Source of the DNA: Phycisphaerales bacterium
GTDB taxonomy: Bacteria > Planctomycetota > Phycisphaerae > Sedimentisphaerales > Anaerobacaceae
Direction: 5' to 3'
DNA: 64,000 nucleotides
Assembly (NCBI GenBank): GCA_003170415.1
Contig: PMZJ01000027.1
Coordinates: 1 to 64,000, forward strand
Of the stretch, positions 18,315-26,817 are shown in pieces (the first letter of the stretch is position 1; each line of letters opens with the position of its first letter). The position numbers were made by a program, and so were the translations under genes. The notes beneath the pieces were generated by a model. The model did no database searches. It was not told the origin of the DNA and saw only the letters and a list, made by a program, of their open reading frames with translations.

Positions 18315-20609
18315 TTAACGCGAAGTGTCCGACTGGCCTCCGCCACTCTGCGTAATCAGGGCTTGTTCGAGGCCTGTTTGGGCACTCTCATTGTTCGGGT
18401 CGATGTCGAGCGCGCGTTCGTATTCGGCAACCGCCCGCTCGACCAGACCCTTCTGCAACAACAGCTTCGCAAAAACACCGTGGGCCACCGAGTCCTGAGG
18501 GGCCAATTCGACGGTCATGAGCAACTGATCGAGCGCCTCATCAATCGAGCCGGTGTCCGCAAGAATATTGCCAAGATTGAATCTTGCATCCGGGCTGTTC
18601 GGCTCAAGCTCAACGACCCTGCGAAAGTTTGTTACCGCCTCATTGACCCGACCCATCCGCGCATACGAGACCGCCAAGTTGCCGTATGCCTTTATGTATT
18701 TCGGCTTTATCTTAATCGCCTTTGCGTATTCGCTGACCGCCTTTGCCAGCAAGTCCTGTGAGAGATAGCAGTTGCCGAGATTGTAGTGTGCCTCCGCGTT
18801 GGCCGGGTCGAGCTTAATCGCCTTGTTAAAATATTCCATCGCCTTGTCGCCTTCGCCCTTAGCTAACACCGCCATTCCCAGGTTTCCATATATCATCGAA
18901 TCCGCCTTGAGTTTCACCGCGGTTTCCAACTCCGTTATCGCCTCATCGATACGCCCCATTTGCAGGTAAAGCGACCCAAGCCCGCCGTGCAAACCGCCAT
19001 CGTCGGGTTTTTTGTTCAGCCCTTCCTTATACAATTCAACCGCCCGGTCCAAATTTCCATTCCTTGCCTCAATCAGGGCAAGTGCGCTATACGTGTCGGC
19101 GTCATCGGGCACAAGCGCAAGCACACGGTTGTAAAACTCCAGCGCCTTCTCGGTTTTGCCCTGCACGTCCAAACTTTTGGCGACGTTGTAAAGGGTGTCC
19201 GCGTCCTTGGGCGTCATTTTCAGGATTATGTCAAACGCGTGCATCGCCGCTTCCATTTCGCCTTTTTCGGCGTAACGCACTCCCATAATGCTGTGCGCAA
19301 CGTAATTATCCTTTGTTACCGCGGCCGTATGCTTAAACAACGACATCGTATCATGCCAATAGCTTACCTGGACAAACGTCATCACTCCAAGCACACCGAT
19401 AATCGCCGAACCGGCAACGCCAGCGAGAACTTGCCTGAATCGCCGTTGCGCCACAATGTCGCCGGCAAGCCAGGCAAGCATAATGAAAATTCCAATCAGC
19501 GGCACATAAGTGTACCTGTCGGCCATCGCCTGTCCGCCCACCTGCACGACACCGATAACGGGCACCAATGTTCCCAGATACCAAAACCAGCCGACGAGGA
19601 GATATCGACGCCGCCGAAGTAATATCACCACAATTGTAATTGCCAGCAAAACAGCCAATGACACAGCAATCTTCAAACCGGGAATTTCCTTTACGGGATG
19701 AGGATAAAAAACCGCAAGCCCGACGGGCCAGAACGTCTTGACGATATAATCGCAGTATGAAACCAAGGCGTTTCCAATACGGTACTCGATTGGAACCGCG
19801 CTTAACCTCATTAACGCCCCGCCGGTTTTCTGCGCGATAAACGTTACCACGCACGAAACCGCGGACAGGATAAACAAAGGCGCCTTCTCCCATATCAGCC
19901 GACCAATTGATGTGCCTGTCCCGGCATTCCCGGCTCGACCGAGCTCGCCGAGGTCAGGCAACAAACGCTTCAAAGGCCAGTAATCCATCAGCAGAAGCAC
20001 CAAAGGCAGCGTTACAAGCATCGACTTTGACATCAGGCCAAGGGTGTAAACCACGCATATGATTACATACCGCTTAGTCGTCGGGATTTCCACGTATCGC
20101 AAATACGCCAGCATCGTCAGCAGCCAGAACAGCGTGCTGAGAACGTCTTTTCGCTCAGTCACCCAGGCGACAGATTCAACGTGCAGGGGGTGCAGGGCAA
20201 ATAACGCGGCCACAAAGAAGCTCGCCCAAAGCGACTTAGAATATCGCTTCAGCACCCAAAACAGCAGAATCGTATTGGCGATATGAAATGCGACGTTGAC
20301 CAAATGAAATCCGCCCGCCCAGGTCCCGAAGATAGTCCTGTCTAACATAAAGGACAACCAGATGAGCGGAAACCAGTTGCTTCCATACATCGTAGTGAAT
20401 GACCATTTAATGCCGTCCCAGGTCAAACCCGCCGGCACCTTGGGGTTATCTTTGATATTGCCCTGGTCATCGTAATCGACAAAGTCAAAGCCGGCGGTCT
20501 GCACATACACAGCGATAATGCCGACTACCAAAAGCAAACAAAGTCCGAGGATAAGCCGCTTTTGGCGGTCCTCCCAAATCGTTTCCAGCCAGGTTTTTTC
20601 CGATTCCAT
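18315..20609 (-). CDS. TMTC-like membrane protein with C-terminal TPR repeats (copy 1)
   Basis: A 764-residue paralogue of the next gene, with the same membrane domain (FDFVDYDDQGNIKDNP, HPLHVESVAWVTERKDVLS) and a longer TPR tail of about eight repeats. The ATG immediately follows the coaB stop (TAAATG), so translation is probably coupled. The second copy begins 12 bp after its stop. The extra residues relative to copy 2 are mainly in the TPR region and one cytoplasmic loop (GELGRAGNAGTGTS). The two share near-identical membrane cores, so tandem duplication followed by TPR divergence is likely. Confidence 0.85.
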   Translation of the reverse strand: MESEKTWLETIWEDRQKRLILGLCLLLVVGIIAVYVQTAGFDFVDYDDQGNIKDNPKVPAGLTWDGIKWSFTTMYGSNWFPLIWLSFMLDRTIFGTWAGGFHLVNVAFHIANTILLFWVLKRYSKSLWASFFVAALFALHPLHVESVAWVTERKDVLSTLFWLLTMLAYLRYVEIPTTKRYVIICVVYTLGLMSKSMLVTLPLVLLLMDYWPLKRLLPDLGELGRAGNAGTGTSIGRLIWEKAPLFILSAVSCVVTFIAQKTGGALMRLSAVPIEYRIGNALVSYCDYIVKTFWPVGLAVFYPHPVKEIPGLKIAVSLAVLLAITIVVILLRRRRYLLVGWFWYLGTLVPVIGVVQVGGQAMADRYTYVPLIGIFIMLAWLAGDIVAQRRFRQVLAGVAGSAIIGVLGVMTFVQVSYWHDTMSLFKHTAAVTKDNYVAHSIMGVRYAEKGEMEAAMHAFDIILKMTPKDADTLYNVAKSLDVQGKTEKALEFYNRVLALVPDDADTYSALALIEARNGNLDRAVELYKEGLNKKPDDGGLHGGLGSLYLQMGRIDEAITELETAVKLKADSMIYGNLGMAVLAKGEGDKAMEYFNKAIKLDPANAEAHYNLGNCYLSQDLLAKAVSEYAKAIKIKPKYIKAYGNLAVSYARMGRVNEAVTNFRRVVELEPNSPDARFNLGNILADTGSIDEALDQLLMTVELAPQDSVAHGVFAKLLLQKGLVERAVAEYERALDIDPNNESAQTGLEQALITQSGGGQSDTSR

Positions 20610-21266
20610 TTAATCCACCCGCATTGATTGCTCAATCAGTCGTATCAGCCGGTTGGCGACATGTCTTTTCGGCGCCTCAGCAAATCGACGCCATTCCCGG
20701 CCGGCTTTTTTTACCCAAACCTCGCACCGTTCGCTGCCAATAGCCGCGGGCGTGTTAGCGACAATCATATCCAGCTTTTTCTCCCGCAGTTTTATCTCGG
20801 CGCCGGCCCTGATGTCCCTGTCTTCAAGCGCAAAACCGACGACCATCTGGTTTTGCCTCTTGTGGGTTCCGGCCCATTTCAGAATATCCTGTGTGGGCTT
20901 TAATTTAAGCGTAATCACGCCGGGGCTTTTTTTCATTTTATGCCGGGCGGGTTTGAGCGGCGTATAATCCGAGACCGCCGCGGTCATAATCAGGCAATCG
21001 CACCCGCAAAATTCGTCCTTTACCGCCTCAAACATATCGCGGGCCGATTCGACATTGACTACACCGGCTCCTTTTGGGGCATTCAGATTTGTCGGTGCGG
21101 TAATCAACATTACGTCGTGTCCAGCCAGAAGCGCCGCCCGCGCAAGCTCGTAGCCCATTGTGCCGGTGCTGGCGTTGGAAATGAATCGCACGGGGTCAAT
21201 ATATTCTCGCGTCCCCCCGGCTGTAATTAAGAATCGAATTCGGCGTCTTGGTTTTGAGGAGCGCAT
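20610..21266 (-). CDS. coaB: Phosphopantothenate-cysteine ligase (CoaB domain as separate protein)
   Basis: Joins cysteine to phosphopantothenate in coenzyme A synthesis. 218 residues with the CoaB opening FLITAGGTREYIDPVRFISN, nucleotide-binding STGTMGYELA, MTAAVSDYTP and the VGFALE segment. In most bacteria CoaB is fused behind CoaC; here it is a separate gene starting 13 nt after coaC, with its own ATG and a normal N terminus, so this looks like a true split and not a frameshift. It lies in the rpoZ-coa cluster. Confidence 0.92.
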   Translation of the reverse strand: MRSSKPRRRIRFLITAGGTREYIDPVRFISNASTGTMGYELARAALLAGHDVMLITAPTNLNAPKGAGVVNVESARDMFEAVKDEFCGCDCLIMTAAVSDYTPLKPARHKMKKSPGVITLKLKPTQDILKWAGTHKRQNQMVVGFALEDRDIRAGAEIKLREKKLDMIVANTPAAIGSERCEVWVKKAGREWRRFAEAPKRHVANRLIRLIEQSMRVD

Positions 21267-21279
21267 CGTCCGGCCAGGT

Positions 21280-21882
21280 CTATTTGTTTTTGTGTTTTCG
21301 TTGGGCGGCTATCCTCCCAACCGCCTCTAAAATTTCCTGCGGCTCGGCCATCCTGCCGATACCTTCCGCGCCGCAGGCAAGCCGACCCTGCCGCGGCCCT
21401 ATAAGCTCCACGCCGAGGCGTTCGGCGAATTTGACGTTTTCCTGCACCGCCGGATTAGCCCACATCTTTTCGTTCATCGCCGGCGCAAAAAGCATCGGTT
21501 TCGCCCAGCAGGCGCAAAGCGTCGTGCTGAGCAGGTCATCGCAGATGCCATTGGCGAATTTGCCGAGGATGTTCGCCGTCGCCGGCGCGACCACAATCAC
21601 GTCCGCCCAGTCGGCAAGATTTATATGCCCGATTTTGAACTCCTCCTGCTCCGCCGTGAGGCATCCTGTGGACCACAGACTCGTATAAACCGGCCCGCCT
21701 GTAACGGCCTCGAAGCTTTTCGCACCCACCAGGTGAAGGGCGTTTTCGGTCAAGACCGTCCTCACCTCGGCGCCGCCGGCCGTCAGTTTGCTGGCAAGGT
21801 CAATCGCCTTATACGCGGCGATGCCGCCGCTGACTGCCAGCATAATCTTTACCCCGTCAAGTTTTGCGGTCTGTTTGGCCAT
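21280..21882 (-). CDS. coaC: Phosphopantothenoylcysteine decarboxylase (CoaC)
   Basis: FMN-dependent decarboxylase giving 4'-phosphopantetheine. About 200 residues: flavoprotein fold start KIMLAVSGGIAAYKAIDL, the substrate clamp PAMNEKMWANPAVQENV, and the following GxxxxGPRQGRLACGAEGIGRM loop with its conserved cysteine. The ATG at 21882 is preferred (GAGG 9 nt upstream) over one at 21888. It ends 13 nt before coaB. Confidence 0.93.
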   Translation of the reverse strand: MAKQTAKLDGVKIMLAVSGGIAAYKAIDLASKLTAGGAEVRTVLTENALHLVGAKSFEAVTGGPVYTSLWSTGCLTAEQEEFKIGHINLADWADVIVVAPATANILGKFANGICDDLLSTTLCACWAKPMLFAPAMNEKMWANPAVQENVKFAERLGVELIGPRQGRLACGAEGIGRMAEPQEILEAVGRIAAQRKHKNK

Positions 21883-21915
21883 ATACATCCGCCTCGGAGC
21901 AATTCCACCGGCCGC

Positions 21916-22143
21916 TTACACGCTGCCCGGTTTGTCGATGTCGCTGTTCTCGTAGTCGATGGCAATTTTGTCCAGCTTGATTTCCTCGACGACGATTTGA
22001 AGCTGGCTCATACCTTCCGTGTTTTCAAGTAAAGGCCGCCCGCCCTGCATCAATTCCATCAGCCGTTTCTGAATCAGGGCCGTCAATTTGAACCGCCCGC
22101 CGACTTTTTTCACCAACTCGATATTTTTCAGGTCTTCAATCAT
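21916..22143 (-). CDS. rpoZ: DNA-directed RNA polymerase omega subunit
   Basis: Small subunit that aids folding of beta' in RNA polymerase. 75 residues with the omega core KKVGGRFKLTALIQKRLMEL. The C-terminal tail is acidic. Its place between gmk and coaC is the widely conserved gmk-rpoZ-coaBC order, which supports the call for so short a protein. Confidence 0.88.
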   Translation of the reverse strand: MIEDLKNIELVKKVGGRFKLTALIQKRLMELMQGGRPLLENTEGMSQLQIVVEEIKLDKIAIDYENSDIDKPGSV

Positions 22144-22177
22144 TCATTCGACTCCACAATTTAACTGTTTTTGCCGC

Positions 22178-22774
22178 TTAACTCTTTTTCGCTTTCGCTG
22201 CCGCGTTAATGATTCCTGTAATTTCACTTACCGCCGCGTCGAGCTTGTCGTTTATGACCATATGCCGGTAATCCCGCCACGCGGCGGCAATCTCGGTTGA
22301 CGCCTCGTCGAGCCGGCGTTTTGCCGTTTCCTCATCTTCTCTGCCCCTGCCCTGAAGCCGACCGGCAAGCTCCTTCTGTGTCGGGGCAAGTATGAATACC
22401 ATCACCACATCAGGATATATCGTCTTAATCTGCCTGCCCCCCTGGACGTCTATCGCCAGAATGACCGTCTTTCCGGCAGCGAGGGCCTCATCCACCTTGT
22501 CCTTCGGCGTGCCGTAAAAATTGCCGAAGACCTCCGCATGCTCGAGCAGCAAACCCTTTTTTATCCGCCGCTGAAACTCCTCACCGCTGACAAACCAGTA
22601 GTCCCTGCCGTCAACTTCCTTATCGCTTTTGGGGCGGGTAGTAACCGAGATGCTCCTATACGCGTTATCCAGCCGTTTCACCAGCTCTTTGCAAATCGTG
22701 CTCTTGCCCACGCCGCTGGGGCCGCTTATCACGACAATAATTCCGTTTGACGCCTGTTGTTTGCTCATCGGCAA
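22178..22774 (-). CDS. gmk: Guanylate kinase
   Basis: Phosphorylates GMP to GDP. 198 residues with the P-loop SGPSGVGKST, the GMP-binding VTTRPKSDKEVDGRDYWFVS and lid residues after GREDEETAKRR. The start is probably TTG at 22774, because GGAG (the last bases of yicC) lies 7 nt upstream; an ATG two codons later is 13 nt from that site. yicC stops 4 nt before it. Confidence 0.95.
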   Translation of the reverse strand: MPMSKQQASNGIIVVISGPSGVGKSTICKELVKRLDNAYRSISVTTRPKSDKEVDGRDYWFVSGEEFQRRIKKGLLLEHAEVFGNFYGTPKDKVDEALAAGKTVILAIDVQGGRQIKTIYPDVVMVFILAPTQKELAGRLQGRGREDEETAKRRLDEASTEIAAAWRDYRHMVINDKLDAAVSEITGIINAAAKAKKS

Positions 22775-22778
22775 TATG

Positions 22779-23669
22779 TTACTCCACGTTTTGGACCTGT
22801 TCTTTGATTCGGTCTATCCGGCACTTGATATCAACAACCAAATGCACAACACCGGAGTCGCCGGCCTTGCTGCCGATGGTGTTGGCTTCCCTGAGCATCT
22901 CCTGACAGATAAAATCGAGCTTGCGGCCTTCGCCTTGCCCATCGCTGCTCTTCAAGCTCTTTGCAAACTGGACTAAGTGTGAATCGAGCCGGGCAATTTC
23001 TTCTGATATATCGGCCCTGTCGGCAAAAATCGCAACCTCGCGAGCCAATGTCTCATCATTCAATTTTAGTTTGGCAACCGAGAGCAGCTCTTCCACTCTT
23101 CTTTTGAGTTTTTCGGCATATTGCTGCGGGCCTGCTGCGCTGCGGGCCTGTATCTGCCCAAGAGCGGTCTTTATCACCCTGCAATGTTTCTCGAGGTCTG
23201 CCGTCAGGGCCGCCCCTTCTGCCGCTCGCATCGCTTTAAGTCCCTTCAGGGCTTGTTTCGTAACCGCCAGCACCTTTCGCCGAATACCCGCGGCCTCCTT
23301 TGCACCCGGCGTCGCCGGCGACAAAATTCCCGGCAGCGCCAATAACCCGCCCAAATCAAGCTCGCGTTCCAGCCCGCCCGACGGCGAGATTTTGCCAAGC
23401 CGTTTCAGCAGCGTCGCCAACGCCTTTTCGTTTATATCAAAAAGCGCCTCGGCTGGTGCGCCCTTCTGCCTGAGCATATAGTTTACCGTCCCGCGCGACA
23501 CTTCCCGGCGCAGCTCCTTCTCCACATCGCTTTCGAGGAACCCCAGCGTCTCGGGCAGCCGCAGCGTCGGTTTGAAATAGCGGTTGTTCACCGCGCTGAT
23601 TTCAACGACATAGGTAACGCCGCTCAGCCGGCCCTCCGCATTTCCGTATCCGGTCATACTATTTATCAT
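22779..23669 (-). CDS. yicC: YicC family protein (endoribonuclease-like)
   Basis: 296 residues starting INSMTGYGNAEG, the hallmark YicC start. The C-terminal DUF1732 block is present: KLDFICQEMLREANTIGSKA followed by VDIKCRIDRIKEQVQNVE. E. coli YicC is reported to act in RNA turnover; the same role here is inferred. It is directly upstream of gmk, the usual arrangement. Confidence 0.93.
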   Translation of the reverse strand: MINSMTGYGNAEGRLSGVTYVVEISAVNNRYFKPTLRLPETLGFLESDVEKELRREVSRGTVNYMLRQKGAPAEALFDINEKALATLLKRLGKISPSGGLERELDLGGLLALPGILSPATPGAKEAAGIRRKVLAVTKQALKGLKAMRAAEGAALTADLEKHCRVIKTALGQIQARSAAGPQQYAEKLKRRVEELLSVAKLKLNDETLAREVAIFADRADISEEIARLDSHLVQFAKSLKSSDGQGEGRKLDFICQEMLREANTIGSKAGDSGVVHLVVDIKCRIDRIKEQVQNVE

Positions 23670-23738
23670 AGAGATTCAGCCCTCATTACACATATCGCCG
23701 TCGGGCAAACACTTTGCCCCAAACGGCAACAAAGACGC

Positions 23739-24116
23739 CTATTGCTGGGTCTGTCCCTGCTGGCTTGCCGGTGCAGGCGCAGCCGGAGCCATTGGCCGGC
23801 CCCGGCCGGTATCGGTGCTGGTAATCGGAGCGGTAGTTGACTCCGGCCCGCTCGTCGTCGGCCGCCACCACCTGTCGAGCACAAGCGCAACAACTATAAA
23901 TAAGCTGGCCATGCTGATAGTAATCCACGTCAGGACGTCGCCCGTCTTGCTGCCCAATATGCCGCTGGCCATACCTCCGGCAAAAGCGCCGCTAAGTCCG
24001 CCGCCTTTACCTTTTTGAACCAATACCACCAGGATAAGCGCCACCGAGCCAATAACAAAAAGTGCCGCGAGGATGTTCATTATGAAACCTGCCGCCAATA
24101 CCGGATTCAATGCCAT
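23739..24116 (-). CDS. secG: Protein-export membrane protein SecG
   Basis: Translocon subunit with two membrane helices: residues about 8-33 (MNILAALFVIGSVALILVVL) and about 58-80. The connecting loop KGKGGGLSGAFAGG is the SecG signature. The tail is Pro/Ala/Gln-rich. At 125 residues it is a little longer than typical owing to that tail. It lies between tpiA and yicC in the same direction; a tpiA-secG pairing is common. Confidence 0.92.
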   Translation of the reverse strand: MALNPVLAAGFIMNILAALFVIGSVALILVVLVQKGKGGGLSGAFAGGMASGILGSKTGDVLTWITISMASLFIVVALVLDRWWRPTTSGPESTTAPITSTDTGRGRPMAPAAPAPASQQGQTQQ

Positions 24117-24149
24117 AATATATCCCCTATTTCGTTAAAATTTTTATAA

Positions 24150-24911
24150 TCAAACAGCCGCTTTAACAATCGCCACAAAATCATCCGCTTTCAAGCTTGC
24201 CCCGCCGACTAATAATCCGTCAATGTCTTCCTGGGCCATCAACTCGCCCGCGTTATCCGGCTTGGCCGACCCGCCATACTGAATCCGAATCTCGCCGGCA
24301 ATTTTTCTGTCATACATTTCCGACAGCAGTTTTCTAATCAGCGCGTGCACCTCCTGCGCCTGCTGGGGCGTCGCCGTCAACCCTGTCCCTATCGCCCAGA
24401 CCGGCTCATACGCAATCGTAACCGCCGACATCTTCTCGGCGCTCAAGCTGGCCAGACCTTTTTTCATCTGCCGCGTCACCACTTCGGTGGTCTTGTTCGC
24501 TTTTCGCTCCTCAATCAGTTCGCCGACGCACAATATCGGCAAAAGCCCGCCCAATATGGCGGCGTGGACCTTTTTATTTATCAACTCATCGGTCTCGCCG
24601 ATAACGTGCCGCCTCTCGGAATGCCCGCAGATGGCGTAAGCGCACCCGACATCCTTGAGCATCGCCGAGCTTATCTCGCCGGTGAATGCACCTTTCTGCT
24701 CGAAGTAAACGTCCTGCGAGCCAAGCGCGATATGCGACGACTGAAGGGCCATGCCCACCTGCTGCAGGTAAACAAATGGCGGGCACACGGCTACGTCAAC
24801 ATTATTGCCCGCCATTTCTTTACAACCTGAAACGACGCCCTGGGCCAGTTTGACTGAGCTGTGAACGTCGGTATTCATTTTCCAGTTGCCGGCCACAAAC
24901 GATTTTCTCAT
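24150..24911 (-). CDS. tpiA: Triosephosphate isomerase
   Basis: Interconverts dihydroxyacetone phosphate and glyceraldehyde 3-phosphate. 253 residues: GNWKMNT with the catalytic Lys, CGHSERR with the catalytic His, AYEPVWAIGTG with the catalytic Glu and loop 6, and the phosphate-binding YGGSAKPDN and GLLVGGASL. The gene sits 17 nt after pheA and 33 nt before secG. Confidence 0.97.
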   Translation of the reverse strand: MRKSFVAGNWKMNTDVHSSVKLAQGVVSGCKEMAGNNVDVAVCPPFVYLQQVGMALQSSHIALGSQDVYFEQKGAFTGEISSAMLKDVGCAYAICGHSERRHVIGETDELINKKVHAAILGGLLPILCVGELIEERKANKTTEVVTRQMKKGLASLSAEKMSAVTIAYEPVWAIGTGLTATPQQAQEVHALIRKLLSEMYDRKIAGEIRIQYGGSAKPDNAGELMAQEDIDGLLVGGASLKADDFVAIVKAAV

Positions 24912-24928
24912 CTAAAACGCTCCTAAAG

Positions 24929-26005
24929 TTATCCTAAAACCTCTGTCGCCCGCGGAAAGCTGCCCAGCACCGAAAGCTGCAAACAGTGCTTTCTCGCCTC
25001 GTCGAAGGCCTTCTGAACTTTTTCATCGCCACGATGCCCCATAAAATCCACAAAGAAGTAATACTCCCATTGCCTCTTTTTACTGGGCCTCGATTCTATA
25101 TTGGTCAGGTTTACACCATACTTCTTGAAAACCTCGAGTACATCGACCAAGGCACCGGCCTTGTGGGCCGTACTGAATATCGCCGCGGTCTTGTCCTCGC
25201 CGGTAGGCCTGGCGTCTTCCCGCCCGACGACAAAAAATCTCGTTACATTATTGGGCATATCTTCGACGCTCTCACAAATTACCTTCAGCCCATACAACTC
25301 TGCCGCTATTACTGAGCCGATTGCCGCCGACTTCGCTTCTTTGGCGGCCTTCTGCGCGGCTTTTGCCGTTGACGGCTCCGCAACGGTCTTGGCCTCCTTG
25401 AACGTCGCGGCCAGCCAGTTGCGACACTGCGTAAAAACCTCCGGCTTCGAGTAAATTTTCTCTATCTGGTCTATTTTGCAGTTGGCCAAAAGATTTTGAT
25501 GAACCGCCATCAAAATCTCCGAGCAAACCTTCACATCTGAATCCACCAGGGCATCGAGGGTCTCGACCACGCCGCCGCCAAGGGTATTTTCTATCGGCAC
25601 AATACCCAAATCGCAGTGTCCCTTGCTGACCTCGTCGAAAATACCGCGAATGTCAGCAAGCGGCTCATAGTCCGCGCTTTGCCCGAACTTTAACATCGCC
25701 GCGGTATGGCTGAAACTGCCGGCAGGTCCTAAGTAGCCAACCCGCAAAGGCCTTTCCAGCACAAACGACCCGCTCATCAACTCGCGCCATATCGCCTGCA
25801 AACACTTATTCGGCAACGGGCCTTTGTTGGCCCCGGTTACCTTTTCAAGCACTTCTTTCTCACGGTCCGGCGCATAGACGGGCTTGCCTGCCTTGCTCTT
25901 GATGCCGCCGATGTCTATCACAACGCCGGCACGCTCGTTGAGCAATTCGACAAGCTTGCGGTCAATCTCATCTATCCGTTTTCTAAGGTCTTCTAAAGAC
26001 AACAT
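24929..26005 (-). CDS. pheA: Chorismate mutase / prephenate dehydratase (P-protein)
   Basis: Two steps to phenylpyruvate. AroQ-type chorismate mutase at about 1-85 (LEDLRKRIDEIDRKLVELLN), prephenate dehydratase from about 90 (VGYLGPAGSFSHTAA, VPIENTLGG, the TRFFVVG catalytic motif), then an ACT domain with the phenylalanine-binding ESRPS motif. The ATG at 26005 is chosen because AGGTGG lies 5 nt upstream; an ATG at 26023 lacks a site. It is the first gene of a long minus-strand run to 16245. Confidence 0.96.
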   Translation of the reverse strand: MLSLEDLRKRIDEIDRKLVELLNERAGVVIDIGGIKSKAGKPVYAPDREKEVLEKVTGANKGPLPNKCLQAIWRELMSGSFVLERPLRVGYLGPAGSFSHTAAMLKFGQSADYEPLADIRGIFDEVSKGHCDLGIVPIENTLGGGVVETLDALVDSDVKVCSEILMAVHQNLLANCKIDQIEKIYSKPEVFTQCRNWLAATFKEAKTVAEPSTAKAAQKAAKEAKSAAIGSVIAAELYGLKVICESVEDMPNNVTRFFVVGREDARPTGEDKTAAIFSTAHKAGALVDVLEVFKKYGVNLTNIESRPSKKRQWEYYFFVDFMGHRGDEKVQKAFDEARKHCLQLSVLGSFPRATEVLG

Positions 26006-26158
26006 TTCCACCTGCCCCCGCACTTGTCTTTGATAAAAAGACGCGGGGCGTCAAACCTTTTACCTATACAGATTTACAAACACGCCTTTTTATCATAATT
26101 ACCCTCTTGCGTCAACGACTTTGCCTTGTTTAATATGATTTTGTGGTTGAAAGAACAA

Positions 26159-26244
26159 GGCCACAAAGACACCAAGACGCTAAGTTTTCTTTTTAACTTT
26201 TTACTTTTGCCTTTTGACTTATAATATCTTCGTGCCTTAGTGGC
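26159..26244 (+). repeat. Dispersed inverted repeat (CCACAAAGACAC family)
   Basis: GCCACAAAGACACCAAG (26160-26176) pairs with CTTCGTGCCTTAGTGGC (26228-26244), 14 of 17 positions, around a pyrimidine-rich centre. It lies in the 256-bp gap between divergent pheA and ogt, in which I see no gene. Confidence 0.6.
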
Positions 26245-26261
26245 AAAATTTGGTTAAAAAC

Positions 26262-26801
26262 ATGAAATATACGATTTTCAATACTGCGTGGGGGTATTTT
26301 GGCTTAGTCGCCGACGAAAAAGGGCTTCGCCGAACGATTCTGCCCCGCCCTGAGCATGGTCGAAGGGCCTGCGAAAACCGCAAAACTGTTGAAAAATGCC
26401 TCCTCGTCGGCCTCGATAACTCCCAATTTGACAAAAACCTACTCAAGCCCCTGCAAAAACAAATAATCGCTTATTTTGCAGGGAAACGCCCCCTCCGTCC
26501 TCTGTCTTCTGTCATCTGTCCTCTAAACCTTGCCGGCCTTGCCCCTTTCACCCGCAAGGTGCTTGATGCGTGCAGAAAAATACCTCCCGGCAAGACAGCA
26601 TCTTATTCCCAGTTGGCCAGTATGATTGGCAAGCCCCGCGCCAGCCGAGCAGTCGGCAGTGCTTTGGCGAGAAATCCTATTCCCCTGATTATCCCCTGCC
26701 ACCGCGTAATCCACTCCGATGGCTCACTCGGAAACTTCTCCGCCCCCGGCGGTACCAATACCAAGAAAAAATTAATAGCCCTGGAAAGTAATGAGCACTA
26801 A
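26262..26801 (+). CDS. ogt: Methylated-DNA-protein cysteine methyltransferase
   Basis: Suicide enzyme that moves the methyl group from O6-methylguanine to its own cysteine. About 179 residues: variable N-terminal domain, then the DNA-binding helix-turn-helix with SQLASMIGKPRASRAVGSAL and the active site PLIIPCHRVI, followed by GNFSAPGGTNTKKKLI. The ATG at 26262 is taken as the start; an upstream TTG is in frame, and neither has a clear ribosome site. Residues about 29-36 come from a palindromic repeat in the N-terminal domain. Confidence 0.92.
   Translation: MKYTIFNTAWGYFGLVADEKGLRRTILPRPEHGRRACENRKTVEKCLLVGLDNSQFDKNLLKPLQKQIIAYFAGKRPLRPLSSVICPLNLAGLAPFTRKVLDACRKIPPGKTASYSQLASMIGKPRASRAVGSALARNPIPLIIPCHRVIHSDGSLGNFSAPGGTNTKKKLIALESNEH
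26347..26368 (+). repeat. GCCCTGAGC...GAAGGGC palindrome inside ogt
   Basis: The 22-bp imperfect palindrome at 26347-26368 belongs to the same family as the copy in the GH2 gene (9939-9958) but lies in the opposite orientation relative to translation. It codes PEHGRR in frame. Confidence 0.65.
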
Positions 26802-26817
26802 GCGGCGGCTGCCCACA

